A model generated the notes under the pieces. It saw only the letters and a program-made list of their open reading frames with translations. It was not told the DNA's origin and searched no databases. Below are positions 52,025 through 59,883 of a stretch of DNA of 64,000 nt, piece after piece (position 1 is the first letter of the stretch; each line of letters starts with the position of its first letter). The stretch comes from Microthrixaceae bacterium (GTDB lineage: Bacteria > Actinomycetota > Acidimicrobiia > Acidimicrobiales > Microtrichaceae): assembly GCA_020637215.1 (NCBI GenBank), contig JACJWI010000008.1, forward strand, positions 62,001 to 126,000, written 5' to 3'. The translations under genes were made by a program, and so were the position numbers.

Positions 52025-53095
52025 GTGACGATCGAGGACGACTGGGCGGAACTGACCGGGAGCCTGGCCGGAGCCGGAGCCCGCATGTCGGAGCTGACCG
52101 CCGGGCTCGGCCCTGTCGAGGCCGCCGACGGGCACCGGGCGCTGCTGCGGGCGCTGAACAACCAGCTCGGTCGTCTGGAGGTCGATCGGGAGCGGCCCGA
52201 GCTGGTGCCGTTCAACGGGTGGCGCGAGAAGTTCTTCATGGACAACCCCGACTTCCGCTACTGGGTCGCCGACGTGCGCCACGACCGCCGCTACCGGATC
52301 TCCGGCACGCTCGGCGACGCCGTGTTCCAGTCGATCACCGCGTACGCGACCCGGGGCGGACCCGCCCGCTCGGTCGGGCGGATCGACTCCGACTCCATCG
52401 GCGTCGACGACGACGGGCGTTTCACGGTGGTCGCGTCGTCTGAGCCGCCGGAGTCCGGGGACTGGCTCCCTCTACCCGAGGGCGCCGACACGATCTGGGT
52501 CCGCCACTTCCACGCCGATGTCGATCGGGACCGCCTCGGGGACGCCACGATCGAGCCGCTCGACGAACCGCACGAGCCGCCGACGCTCGATCCCGAGGCG
52601 CTGGGGCGCCGCATCCGACGCCTGGCCCGCACGATGGCCGCCGTTCCCGAGGTGATCGCCGCGGCCACAGCCGACGAGCGGGATCGGCCGAACGAGCTCC
52701 GCCACTGGACCGAGATGGCCGGAGGGGCCGCGTTCACCGAACCGGACATCACCTACGTCCGTGGGTCCTGGAGCCTCGGACCCGACGAGGCGCTGGTGAT
52801 CGAGGGCGACGTCGTGGCCAGCCGGTACTGGAACGTGCTGCTCTACAGCCGGTTCCTGAACTCGCTCGACCAGCGGCACCGCTCGGTGTCGCGCACGTCG
52901 GCCACCGCGACGATCGTCGACGGCCGCTACCGGTTCGTGGTCGCGCCCCGCGATCCCGGCGGAGCCGGCGACTGGCTCGACACCGAGGGCCGTCCGTTCG
53001 GCCTGGTCGTGATGCGCTGGCTGCAACCGCAGGGCGAGGTCCCGCTCCCCCGCGTGCACCGCTGCCCGATCGGTGACCTGGAGCGGCGGCCGTGA
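52025..53095 (+). CDS. DUF1214-like hypothetical protein
   Basis: A 356-residue soluble protein, GTG start. The C-terminal half resembles DUF1214 (PNELRHWTEMAGGAAFTEPDITYVRGSWSLGPDEALVIEGDV, ASRYWNVLLYSRFLNSLDQRHRSVSRTS, YRFVVAPRDPG). The N-terminal half has YRISGTLGDAVFQSITAYA, a strand pattern seen in the same group. The role is unknown. Its stop overlaps the sulfotransferase start (GTGA), so they are co-expressed. It diverges from merB with a 74-bp gap. Confidence 0.65.
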   Translation: MTIEDDWAELTGSLAGAGARMSELTAGLGPVEAADGHRALLRALNNQLGRLEVDRERPELVPFNGWREKFFMDNPDFRYWVADVRHDRRYRISGTLGDAVFQSITAYATRGGPARSVGRIDSDSIGVDDDGRFTVVASSEPPESGDWLPLPEGADTIWVRHFHADVDRDRLGDATIEPLDEPHEPPTLDPEALGRRIRRLARTMAAVPEVIAAATADERDRPNELRHWTEMAGGAAFTEPDITYVRGSWSLGPDEALVIEGDVVASRYWNVLLYSRFLNSLDQRHRSVSRTSATATIVDGRYRFVVAPRDPGGAGDWLDTEGRPFGLVVMRWLQPQGEVPLPRVHRCPIGDLERRP

Positions 53096-54318
53096 CCTGG
53101 ATCCCACCCGAGCGGACCGCGGACGCAGCCGCCATCCACGCGGCGGCCGACGCGGACCGTCGGACGAACCCAGAGCTCTACTCGCTCGACCCCGACGACG
53201 TCCTGACCCGTGTGCTCGAACGCACCGACGGCTCCACCGAGGCTTTCCTGCCCGGCTGGCGCGACGGCCTCGAGCAGTTCCTGGGGTCGCTGGCCGAGGA
53301 CGGCCGGCTCAACGCGCTGGGCGCCCGCACGATGTCCGAGCAGGCGACGGCCAAGCTGGTCTCTGCCCACCGGGTGGCCCGGGCGATCGAGGCCGACGCC
53401 ACCTACGCCGACGACCTGATCCCACCGATCGTGATCGTCGGCGGCTGGCGCACCGGGACCACGTTCCTGTTCCGGCTGATGGCCCGCGACCCGAGGTTGC
53501 GGGCACCGCTGCCGGTGGATCTCACCCGGCCGTGGCGGGTCGCCGGGCTCGACGCCGCGGCGCGGGAGGAGCTGTTGAGCCGCATGGACGCGGCTCCTTC
53601 TCCGCTGCACGTGCTCAACCCCGACCTGCGCCGGGTGCACGACCACGGACCCCGTCTGCCCGAGGAGTGCGTGCTCGCCCTCGGAGCCGATCTGCGCAGC
53701 TGGGGCTTCTCGTCGACGGCCCGCCTCGAGAGCTACTCGCGGTGGCTGGCCCAGCAGGACCTCGGCCCGTCGTACCGGGAGTACCGCCGGGTGCTCGCCC
53801 TGCTCGACGACCACGACGGACGACGCTTCGTGCTGAAGTCACCGGCCCACCTCGCCGAGCCGGGCGCCCTGGTCGACACGTTCCCCGGGGCGGTGGTCGT
53901 CAACCTGCACCGGGACGTCGTCGAGACCGTCGCATCGGGGGCGTCGCTGTTCTCGGTGTTCCGCTCGACCTACAGCGACGAGGTCGACCCGTTCGACGTC
54001 GGCAGGTTCCAGACCGACCAGACCGAGCTGTGGATGCGGCGCGCCGTCGAGCACCGCTCCGCACACGACCCGGCGACCGCGACGTTCGTGGACCTGGCCT
54101 ACCGGGACCTGGTCGCGTCGCCGGTCGAGGCGCTGCGCACCGTCTACCGGGCCGCGGGGATGGATCCACCCGACGACCTCCCGGGGTTCGTCGAGGCGCA
54201 CCACCGGGCGTCGCCGCGCAACGAGCACGGCGCCCACCGGTACGCGCCCGAGGACTTCGGGCTGGATCCCGCCGAGCTCCGGGAGCGCTTCGCCGACCTC
54301 GTTCCGAGCTTGGATTGA
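53092..54318 (+). CDS. Sulfotransferase-family protein
   Basis: A 408-residue protein with a PAPS-binding P-loop, VGGWRTGTTFLFRLM (residues 116-130), and the 3'-phosphate region in VVVNLHRDVVETVASGASLFSVFR. This pattern matches the large actinobacterial sulfotransferase family (Sulfotransfer_3) often found with P450 and lipid or steroid genes. It should move sulfate from PAPS to a hydroxyl; the acceptor is unknown. The GTG start overlaps the DUF1214-like stop. A P450 gene follows 113 bp downstream. Confidence 0.82.
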   Translation: MTWIPPERTADAAAIHAAADADRRTNPELYSLDPDDVLTRVLERTDGSTEAFLPGWRDGLEQFLGSLAEDGRLNALGARTMSEQATAKLVSAHRVARAIEADATYADDLIPPIVIVGGWRTGTTFLFRLMARDPRLRAPLPVDLTRPWRVAGLDAAAREELLSRMDAAPSPLHVLNPDLRRVHDHGPRLPEECVLALGADLRSWGFSSTARLESYSRWLAQQDLGPSYREYRRVLALLDDHDGRRFVLKSPAHLAEPGALVDTFPGAVVVNLHRDVVETVASGASLFSVFRSTYSDEVDPFDVGRFQTDQTELWMRRAVEHRSAHDPATATFVDLAYRDLVASPVEALRTVYRAAGMDPPDDLPGFVEAHHRASPRNEHGAHRYAPEDFGLDPAELRERFADLVPSLD

Positions 54319-54431
54319 TTGGGTTCGTTCACGAGTCGGCCATTGCCCGATGGTAGATCGAGCCGATGTTGGTACCCTGATCGCCACCCCTTACGAGTGG
54401 ATGTGTTCACTTGCAACCATCCGGAGGCCTC

Positions 54432-55754
54432 ATGACCCTGACGCCAGACCTCTCCCCCGCACCCCAGCGACGGCCGGACGCCGGCGAGGTCGACCTGTTG
54501 GACCTCGACCGCTGGGCCGCCGAGGGACCGCCCCACGACTGGTTCGCGCGCAAGCGTGCCGAGTCGCCGGTGTGGCGACACCCCGGACCCGACGGCACCC
54601 GGGGGTTCTGGGTCGTGTCGGACCACGAGCACGTCACCGCCCTGGGTCGCTGCCCGCACGTGATGTCCTCCGACGAGGACAACGGCGGCATCGTCGGCCT
54701 CGGACCCGGCGACGAGCTCCAGGCGGCGTTCGACGCGTCGAACGCCGAGCTGGCGGCCATCGGCCTGCACGACAACGACGCCAAGATGCTGCTGAGCCTG
54801 GACCCGCCCGAGCACACCCAGAACCGCAAGGTGCTCAACCGCGAGTTCACCCCCGGCGCCATCGGGTCGCTCGAACCCGCCGTGCGCGAGCTCGCCGGAA
54901 CTCTGCTGGACGCGGTGGACCGGGCCCGGGGCGTCGGCGACGACGTCGTCGACTTCACCACCGAGGTGGCCATGCCCCTGCCCATGCAGGTGATCGGCGA
55001 CCTCCTCGGCGCACCGCGCCACACCCACCGGGACCTGCTCCGGTGGAGCAACGAGGCGGTGACGGGCACCGACCCCGAGTACCTGTCGCCGGGCGGGTCC
55101 CAACTCGCGGCGGCTGCGCAGCTGGCCCAGCTGTTCACCACCATGCAGATCGAGCGGCAGTCCGAGCCCACCGACGACCTGGTGTCGAAGTTGATCGCCG
55201 CCGAGATCGACGGCGAGCCCCTCTCGCAGCTGCGCTTCATCATGTACCTGCTCCTGCTGGTCACGGCCGGCAACGAGACCACCCGCAACGCCATGAGCCA
55301 CGGCGTGTGGGCGTTCGCCGAGCACCCCGAGCAGTGGGACCGCCTCCGCGAGGACCCGTCCTTGCTGTCCGGCGCGGTCGAAGAGGTCCTGCGCTGGGCC
55401 AGCCCGCTGCTCTACTTCCGCCGCAACGCGGTGGAGGACGTCGAGGTGGCCGGGCAGCTCGTCCGAGCCGGCGACATCGTCAGCCTCTGGTACGTGTCGG
55501 CCAACCGCGACGAGTCGGTGTTCGACGACTCGTTCACCTTCGACATCGGCCGCTCCCCCAACCACCACGCCGCGTTCGGCGGCGGCGGTCCGCACTTCTG
55601 CCTGGGGGCCAGCCTGGCGCGGCTCGAGCTACGGGTCCTGTTCGAGTCGATGCTCGAGCGCTACTCCCGCATCGAGCTGGCAGGCCCGCCCGACCGGCTG
55701 CGCGGCAACTTCCTGCACGGCGTCAAGCACCTGCCGGTCCGCCTGCGCTCGTAG
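54432..55754 (+). CDS. Cytochrome P450
   Basis: A 440-residue soluble P450. The I-helix has LLLVTAGNETTRNAMSHGV (oxygen-activating acid-alcohol pair Glu-Thr), the K-helix has EEVLRW, and the heme loop is FGGGGPHFCLGASLARLE with ligand Cys390. The pattern DPPEHTQNRKVLNREFTPGAI is typical of bacterial P450s related to CYP125/CYP142-like steroid hydroxylases, though the substrate is not determinable. CGGAGG precedes the ATG at 54432. It lies between the sulfotransferase gene and the double-TetR regulator, 2 bp before the latter. Confidence 0.92.
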   Translation: MTLTPDLSPAPQRRPDAGEVDLLDLDRWAAEGPPHDWFARKRAESPVWRHPGPDGTRGFWVVSDHEHVTALGRCPHVMSSDEDNGGIVGLGPGDELQAAFDASNAELAAIGLHDNDAKMLLSLDPPEHTQNRKVLNREFTPGAIGSLEPAVRELAGTLLDAVDRARGVGDDVVDFTTEVAMPLPMQVIGDLLGAPRHTHRDLLRWSNEAVTGTDPEYLSPGGSQLAAAAQLAQLFTTMQIERQSEPTDDLVSKLIAAEIDGEPLSQLRFIMYLLLLVTAGNETTRNAMSHGVWAFAEHPEQWDRLREDPSLLSGAVEEVLRWASPLLYFRRNAVEDVEVAGQLVRAGDIVSLWYVSANRDESVFDDSFTFDIGRSPNHHAAFGGGGPHFCLGASLARLELRVLFESMLERYSRIELAGPPDRLRGNFLHGVKHLPVRLRS

Positions 55755-55756
55755 CG

Positions 55757-56923
55757 ATGGCGGCGACGCACGCTCGACGTCCCGGGGACCGACGCGACCA
55801 GATCCTGGACGCGGCGGCCGAGGCGTTCGGTCGCCGCGGCTTCGACGGGGTGACCGTCGCCGAGCTGGCCGAGTCCGTCGGCGTCACCGCGCCGGCCCTG
55901 TACCGACACTTCGGAGCGAAGGACCAGATCCTCTCCGCGGTCACCACCGGGACCCTCGATCGCCTGGTCGTCGTCGCCGAGTCCCACATCGGTGTCGACG
56001 GACTGGACCAGCTGACCCGGGACCTGACCACCGAGGTGCTCGACCGACCCTGGCAGGTGGTGGCCTACCTCCGGGAACGGCACCGTTGGGCTGCCGACAC
56101 CACCCGACCCACCCAGCGGGAGGTCGAGCTGTTCGGCGCCATCGACCAGGTCATCGATCGGGCGGTGGCCGGCCTCACCGCCGGCGATCGCCGATGTCGG
56201 ATGATCGCCATGGTCGGCGTGCTGCGCGGCGTCGCCGAGCGTGCCCCCCGTCTGAGCCGACCCGCCGCGGACGCCTTCATCGCCGACGCCGTCACCGCGG
56301 TGCTGCGCGCCGCCCCGGTCCGCGCGATCAACCCGGGTCGGCTCCACCCGTCGAACGCCGCGACCTGGCGCCTTCCTCCGTCACCACGCGAGCGCATCCT
56401 CGCCGCCGCCCTCCCCCTGTTCCGCTCCCGAGGGTTCGACGGGGTGGGCATCGGCGAGATCGGCGACCACGCCGGAGTCGGCGCCAGCAACGTCTCCCGC
56501 TACTTCGGCTCCAAGGAGGAGGTTCTGGTCGACATCTACGACCGCGTCGGAGCCAGGGTGGAGGTCGCCGTGGATGACGCCGTCGCCTCCGCGTCGGACG
56601 CCGACCACGCGCTCCAGAACCTGCTCGAGGCCTACACCGAAGTCGCCTTCGGTGCCGCGGATCTGGTGGTGGTCGTGGGCGAGAACCGCGGGGCGCTGCC
56701 GCGGAACGAGATCGCCCGCCTCCGACGACGGGACCGTCGGGTCGCCGACATCTGGCGGGGGGTCATCGCCGCGCTGCGACCCGAGCTCCGGCCCGTCGAG
56801 ACCACCACGGTCGTCGCCGGCGTCATCGCCCTGGTCAACAGCTTCCCCCGCCACGAACCCGACGCCCTGCCCGACCCGTCAGCGGTCGTGCCACTGGCCC
56901 GCGCCTTCGTCGGGGCCGGGTGA
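55757..56923 (+). CDS. Tandem-domain TetR regulator
   Basis: A 388-residue protein with two TetR DNA-binding domains. The first is residues 12-62 (DQILDAAAEAFGRRGFDGVTVAELAESVGVTAPALYRHFGAKDQI), the second is residues 210-257 (RERILAAALPLFRSRGFDGVGIGEIGDHAGVGASNVSRYFGSKEEV), each followed by its own helical region. A normal TetR is about 200 residues with one domain. It starts 2 bp after the P450 stop and probably controls the P450 operon. The two recognition helices differ, so it may read an asymmetric site. Confidence 0.88.
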   Translation: MAATHARRPGDRRDQILDAAAEAFGRRGFDGVTVAELAESVGVTAPALYRHFGAKDQILSAVTTGTLDRLVVVAESHIGVDGLDQLTRDLTTEVLDRPWQVVAYLRERHRWAADTTRPTQREVELFGAIDQVIDRAVAGLTAGDRRCRMIAMVGVLRGVAERAPRLSRPAADAFIADAVTAVLRAAPVRAINPGRLHPSNAATWRLPPSPRERILAAALPLFRSRGFDGVGIGEIGDHAGVGASNVSRYFGSKEEVLVDIYDRVGARVEVAVDDAVASASDADHALQNLLEAYTEVAFGAADLVVVVGENRGALPRNEIARLRRRDRRVADIWRGVIAALRPELRPVETTTVVAGVIALVNSFPRHEPDALPDPSAVVPLARAFVGAG

Positions 56924-56951
56924 GCCGGACTGGACGCGCCCTCGCCGGGTC

Positions 56952-57308
56952 TCAGCCCTCGAGGGCGGCGCGGACCTGGGCCAACCGGTCAGCGACGATC
57001 GTGCAGTTGACCCAGCGGCCGACCTTCTCCTTGGTGATCAGCCCCGCGTCGGCCAGCACCGACAGGTGGTGCGAGACGGTGGGTTGGCTCTTGCCGACCG
57101 GCTCCTCCAGATCGCAGCTGCAGGCCGTGGCGTTCGGAGCGGCGGCGATCAGCGACAGCAGCTGCAACCGGACCGGATCGGCGAGCGCCTTGAACACCGC
57201 GGCCAGCTCGACCGCGTCGGTGGGGTCGAGGGGCTCGGCGAGCAGCGCTGGACAGCACTCGGCCGTCTCATCTGACCGAACGGTGAGGGGCGTGGTGTTC
57301 GTCGCCAT
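56952..57308 (-). CDS. ArsR family metalloid-responsive repressor
   Basis: A 118-residue winged-helix protein: VFKALADPVRLQLLSLI, recognition region KSQPTVSHHLSVLADAGLITKEKVGRWVNC. Cysteines are at 18-19 (ECCP) and 63 and 65 (ACSCDL). This matches the CgArsR-type arsenite site (adjacent N-terminal Cys pair plus one near residue 55) and suggests As(III) or Sb(III) sensing. No ars transport or reductase gene is in the window. The ATG at 57306-57308 is preferred to a GTG-type extension. A 16-bp-arm palindrome lies 20 bp upstream. Confidence 0.85.
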   Translation of the reverse strand: MATNTTPLTVRSDETAECCPALLAEPLDPTDAVELAAVFKALADPVRLQLLSLIAAAPNATACSCDLEEPVGKSQPTVSHHLSVLADAGLITKEKVGRWVNCTIVADRLAQVRAALEG

Positions 57309-57328
57309 GGTCGACACCCGGATTCCCA

Positions 57329-57362
57329 TGACTCCTGGTGCCACAGGTGGCACCAGGAGTCA
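57329..57362. repeat. 34-bp palindrome (family D) upstream of ArsR
   Basis: TGACTCCTGGTGCCAC (57329-57344) pairs perfectly with GTGGCACCAGGAGTCA (57347-57362) across a 2-base loop. It lies between the ArsR start (57308) and the end of the lipoprotein gene (57380), so it could be a terminator for the latter, an ArsR operator or another member of the intergenic palindromes in this window. Only one copy was seen. Confidence 0.85.
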
Positions 57363-57379
57363 CGGAAATCGAACCGGAC

Positions 57380-57991
57380 CTACCCTGCGTCGGCGGGGGC
57401 GTTCAGGAGGATGTCGATGCCCTGGTAGTTGCTCGACAGGGTCTTCCCGTCCGGCGACAGATAACCCTGCAGCGGAACGTTGTTGAAGGTCATGTTGACG
57501 ACCTCGCAGCTCACGGTTCCCGAAAAGCCCTGCACGCCGTAGCCCAGCGAGGTGAGATCGATCGTCCCGTAGAACAACGAGCCGGACACCGACACGTCGG
57601 CCGACAGGTTCATCGGCCCGGTCCAGATTCCGGGTCGCATGGGCGGGCACGGGATGATCGCGATGCTCCGCTGGACACGGGGTGACGGATCGTGGGTGGC
57701 GTCACCGGGCTGATCGGCGTTGAGAACGCAGGTGCCCAGCGAGTTGAAGCTGACGACGCCGCCCACGAACGTGCATCCGGTGCTCGACGCATCGAGCGTG
57801 ATCGTGACCGGCATGCCCGAGGTGTCGGTCGCGGTCGGCGTGAAGGTACGCCCGATGTACGAGAACGACGGAGCGTTGAAGATGATCCCGCGGTACGGCG
57901 GCGGTTCGGGTGCGCACGAGGCGAGGAGGCCGATGGCCCCCAGCACCAGCAGCGGTGCACCGAGAAGGCGGACACGTGACGACTTCGACAT
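57380..57991 (-). CDS. Hypothetical lipoprotein
   Basis: A 203-residue lipoprotein: lipobox LASC (Cys26), followed by Pro-rich CAPEPPP and a domain with strands FSYIGRTFTPTATDTSGMPVTITLDASSTGCTFVGGVVSFNSLGTCVLNADQPGD, which resembles bacterial Ig-like or adhesion-type repeats seen in secreted actinobacterial proteins. Four cysteines after the lipobox may pair. The second half has SADVSVSGSLFYGTIDLTSLGYGVQG, beta-rich. GGGGGAATCC precedes the ATG at 57989-57991. Function unknown. Confidence 0.65.
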   Translation of the reverse strand: MSKSSRVRLLGAPLLVLGAIGLLASCAPEPPPYRGIIFNAPSFSYIGRTFTPTATDTSGMPVTITLDASSTGCTFVGGVVSFNSLGTCVLNADQPGDATHDPSPRVQRSIAIIPCPPMRPGIWTGPMNLSADVSVSGSLFYGTIDLTSLGYGVQGFSGTVSCEVVNMTFNNVPLQGYLSPDGKTLSSNYQGIDILLNAPADAG

Positions 57992-58129
57992 TGGATTCCC
58001 CCTACGGCCAGGTGCGCTCAACGTAGCAGTCGACGAGGTGGCGGACGGGGTGAAACGTGAACATCCCTCAGTCCCCGTCGGCCGCCGCACCGACGAGGTC
58101 GCGTGCACCCCGCAGTAGCGTCACCTCCG

Positions 58130-58543
58130 ATGGCCGCGGCGCTCCCCCTCCAGGTCGACATCGAGGTCGAGCAGGGTGTCAGCGTCTTCGGTGGACCCGG
58201 GGCGACCGCCGTCGCCGTCCTGTTGCTCCTGATCATCGCGGTGTCGTTGTGGCGAGTGTTCGACAAAATGGGCCAACCCGGCTGGACCGGTGCGGTGCCC
58301 ATCGTGAACTTCGTCTCGATCGCGGCGCTTGCCGGCCGGCCGTGGTGGATCGGGCTGCTGCCCATCGTCCCGTGCATCGGACTGATCGCTGTCGTCCTTC
58401 TGTGCCGTGACCTGGCCCGGATGTTCGGCCACGGCGTCCTGTTCACCATCGGCCTGGTGCTGCTGCCCTTCGTGTTCCTTCCGATCCTGGCGTTCTCCCC
58501 TCGGGAGCACTACCAGGGTCCGACGGTGCGGGTGTTCGGATGA
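58130..58543 (+). CDS. DUF5684-like small membrane protein
   Basis: A 137-residue protein with three to four membrane helices: ATAVAVLLLLIIAVSLWRVF, VPIVNFVSIAALAGRPWWIGLLPIVPCIGLIAVVLLCRDLA and VLFTIGLVLLPFVFLPILAF. The phrase FDKMGQPGWTGAVPIVN-AGRPWW is characteristic of the DUF5684 family of unknown role. The ATG at 58130 is used; an in-frame GTG lies 27 bases upstream. Its stop overlaps the next gene's ATG (ATGA), so three genes (58130-61337) form one operon. Confidence 0.75.
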   Translation: MAAALPLQVDIEVEQGVSVFGGPGATAVAVLLLLIIAVSLWRVFDKMGQPGWTGAVPIVNFVSIAALAGRPWWIGLLPIVPCIGLIAVVLLCRDLARMFGHGVLFTIGLVLLPFVFLPILAFSPREHYQGPTVRVFG

Positions 58544-59883
58544 CCGGCAAACGCCGGGCCGGCTCCCGGACGTGGCTGCGCTGGGCCGGAGTGCTGGCCG
58601 TCGCTCTGATCGGAGCCGGAATCGGAGCGTCCCTCCTCGGACGGACGACGGTGAGCACGCCGGTGGGAGATGTGGAGCTGACCAGCCGACCGGCGCTGCG
58701 AGGTGGGGCCACGCTGAGCCTGGCCCCGCTGGGATCGGTCGACCTGCCGAGCGCCGGGCCGATGCGCCTGCAGGCACGGCTGGTCGCGTTGGACGACGAG
58801 CTGCTGGTGCGCGCCGGCCGTGGACTCGCCCGCGGTGAGCAGCCGGTCCCCGCGAGCGAGGCCGCTCGGATCGAGGACGAGGTCGCGTCCCAGATCGTCG
58901 ACTCCGTCGGTCCCCTCGTGCTCCGGACCGTCGCGGGAGGCCTCATCGGAGCCGCTCTGCTGACCCTCCTGGTCTACCGCGCTCGACGGGAGGCGATCGT
59001 CGGAGCCGCCGTCGGAGCGGTGAGCGTCGTGGCGCTGTGCACCGTGGCCTTCACGAGCATCCCCGACGGCGTGGACGATGCTCAGGTCAACGGGGCGATC
59101 GGCCTGCTCCCCCAGGCCGATCCGGGTCTCATCGAAGGTGCCGAAGGGGTGCAGGACTACATCGGCAAGACCTTCCGCAACATCGAGGGCCTCTACACGG
59201 GCTACGTCCGGTCCGTCGCCGCCGGGCGGATCGCCCGGACCTCGGACCGGGTGATCGCGGTGAGCGGCGCCCCCTCCGAGGACGCGATGCGTCGCGTGGC
59301 GGTGCTCGCCGACAGCCAGGGTGCCAAGGGCGTCCTGTGGATCGTGACCGACCGGCCCGGCGCAGGATCAGAGGCAGGATCCGATGCCGAGCCCGGCGAC
59401 GAACCCGACGAGAGCTCCGAGCCCGACGAGCGATCGGGGCCCGACGACGAGGGCGGTGCAGGGGACCCGACCGCTCTGGGCTCCGGTTCCGAGGTGCCCG
59501 TCGTGTTCATCGGGCCGGACACCGCTGCGGGCTTCCAGTTCCTGGATCGCTTCCCGGTGCTGGTGCTGGGCTCCGACGGCACCCTTCCGGCCGGGTCGAC
59601 ATCCGGGTCGCTCGACGATGCCGCGCTCGTCGTCGACCCGAAAGGATCCGAGGTGCCCTCCGACATCTCGCGACCCGGCGTGAGCACCGGGAAGCGCCCC
59701 TCGGCCCGCGGGGCCGGGCTGACCGACGCGTCCGGAACGGTCCGGGTCACGACCGGCACGATCGACGACGATCGCCTGGAGGCGGTGGTGATCAGCTACG
59801 GCCGCAACGGCCCCGACATCGTCCAGGCCCAGCTCGTCACCGTCGCGAACGGCGACATCGCCGTGACCAGGGTGCTGCGATGA
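58540..59883 (+). CDS. Membrane protein, degenerate paralogue of the downstream metallophosphoesterase
   Basis: A 447-residue protein. Residues 1-75 (helix WLRWAGVLAVALIGAGIGASLLG, then VSTPVGDVELTSRPALRGGATLSLAPLGSVDL) match the N-terminus of the next gene product. A further membrane region, LVLRTVAGGLIGAALLTLLVY and IVGAAVGAVSVVALCTVAF, is followed by an outer domain with an acidic low-complexity insert (EPGDEPDESSEPDERSGPDD). Where the neighbour has phosphoesterase motifs, this protein has none (no DxH, GNHD or GHTH), so it is probably a non-catalytic partner. Function unknown. Confidence 0.65.
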   Translation: MTGKRRAGSRTWLRWAGVLAVALIGAGIGASLLGRTTVSTPVGDVELTSRPALRGGATLSLAPLGSVDLPSAGPMRLQARLVALDDELLVRAGRGLARGEQPVPASEAARIEDEVASQIVDSVGPLVLRTVAGGLIGAALLTLLVYRARREAIVGAAVGAVSVVALCTVAFTSIPDGVDDAQVNGAIGLLPQADPGLIEGAEGVQDYIGKTFRNIEGLYTGYVRSVAAGRIARTSDRVIAVSGAPSEDAMRRVAVLADSQGAKGVLWIVTDRPGAGSEAGSDAEPGDEPDESSEPDERSGPDDEGGAGDPTALGSGSEVPVVFIGPDTAAGFQFLDRFPVLVLGSDGTLPAGSTSGSLDDAALVVDPKGSEVPSDISRPGVSTGKRPSARGAGLTDASGTVRVTTGTIDDDRLEAVVISYGRNGPDIVQAQLVTVANGDIAVTRVLR

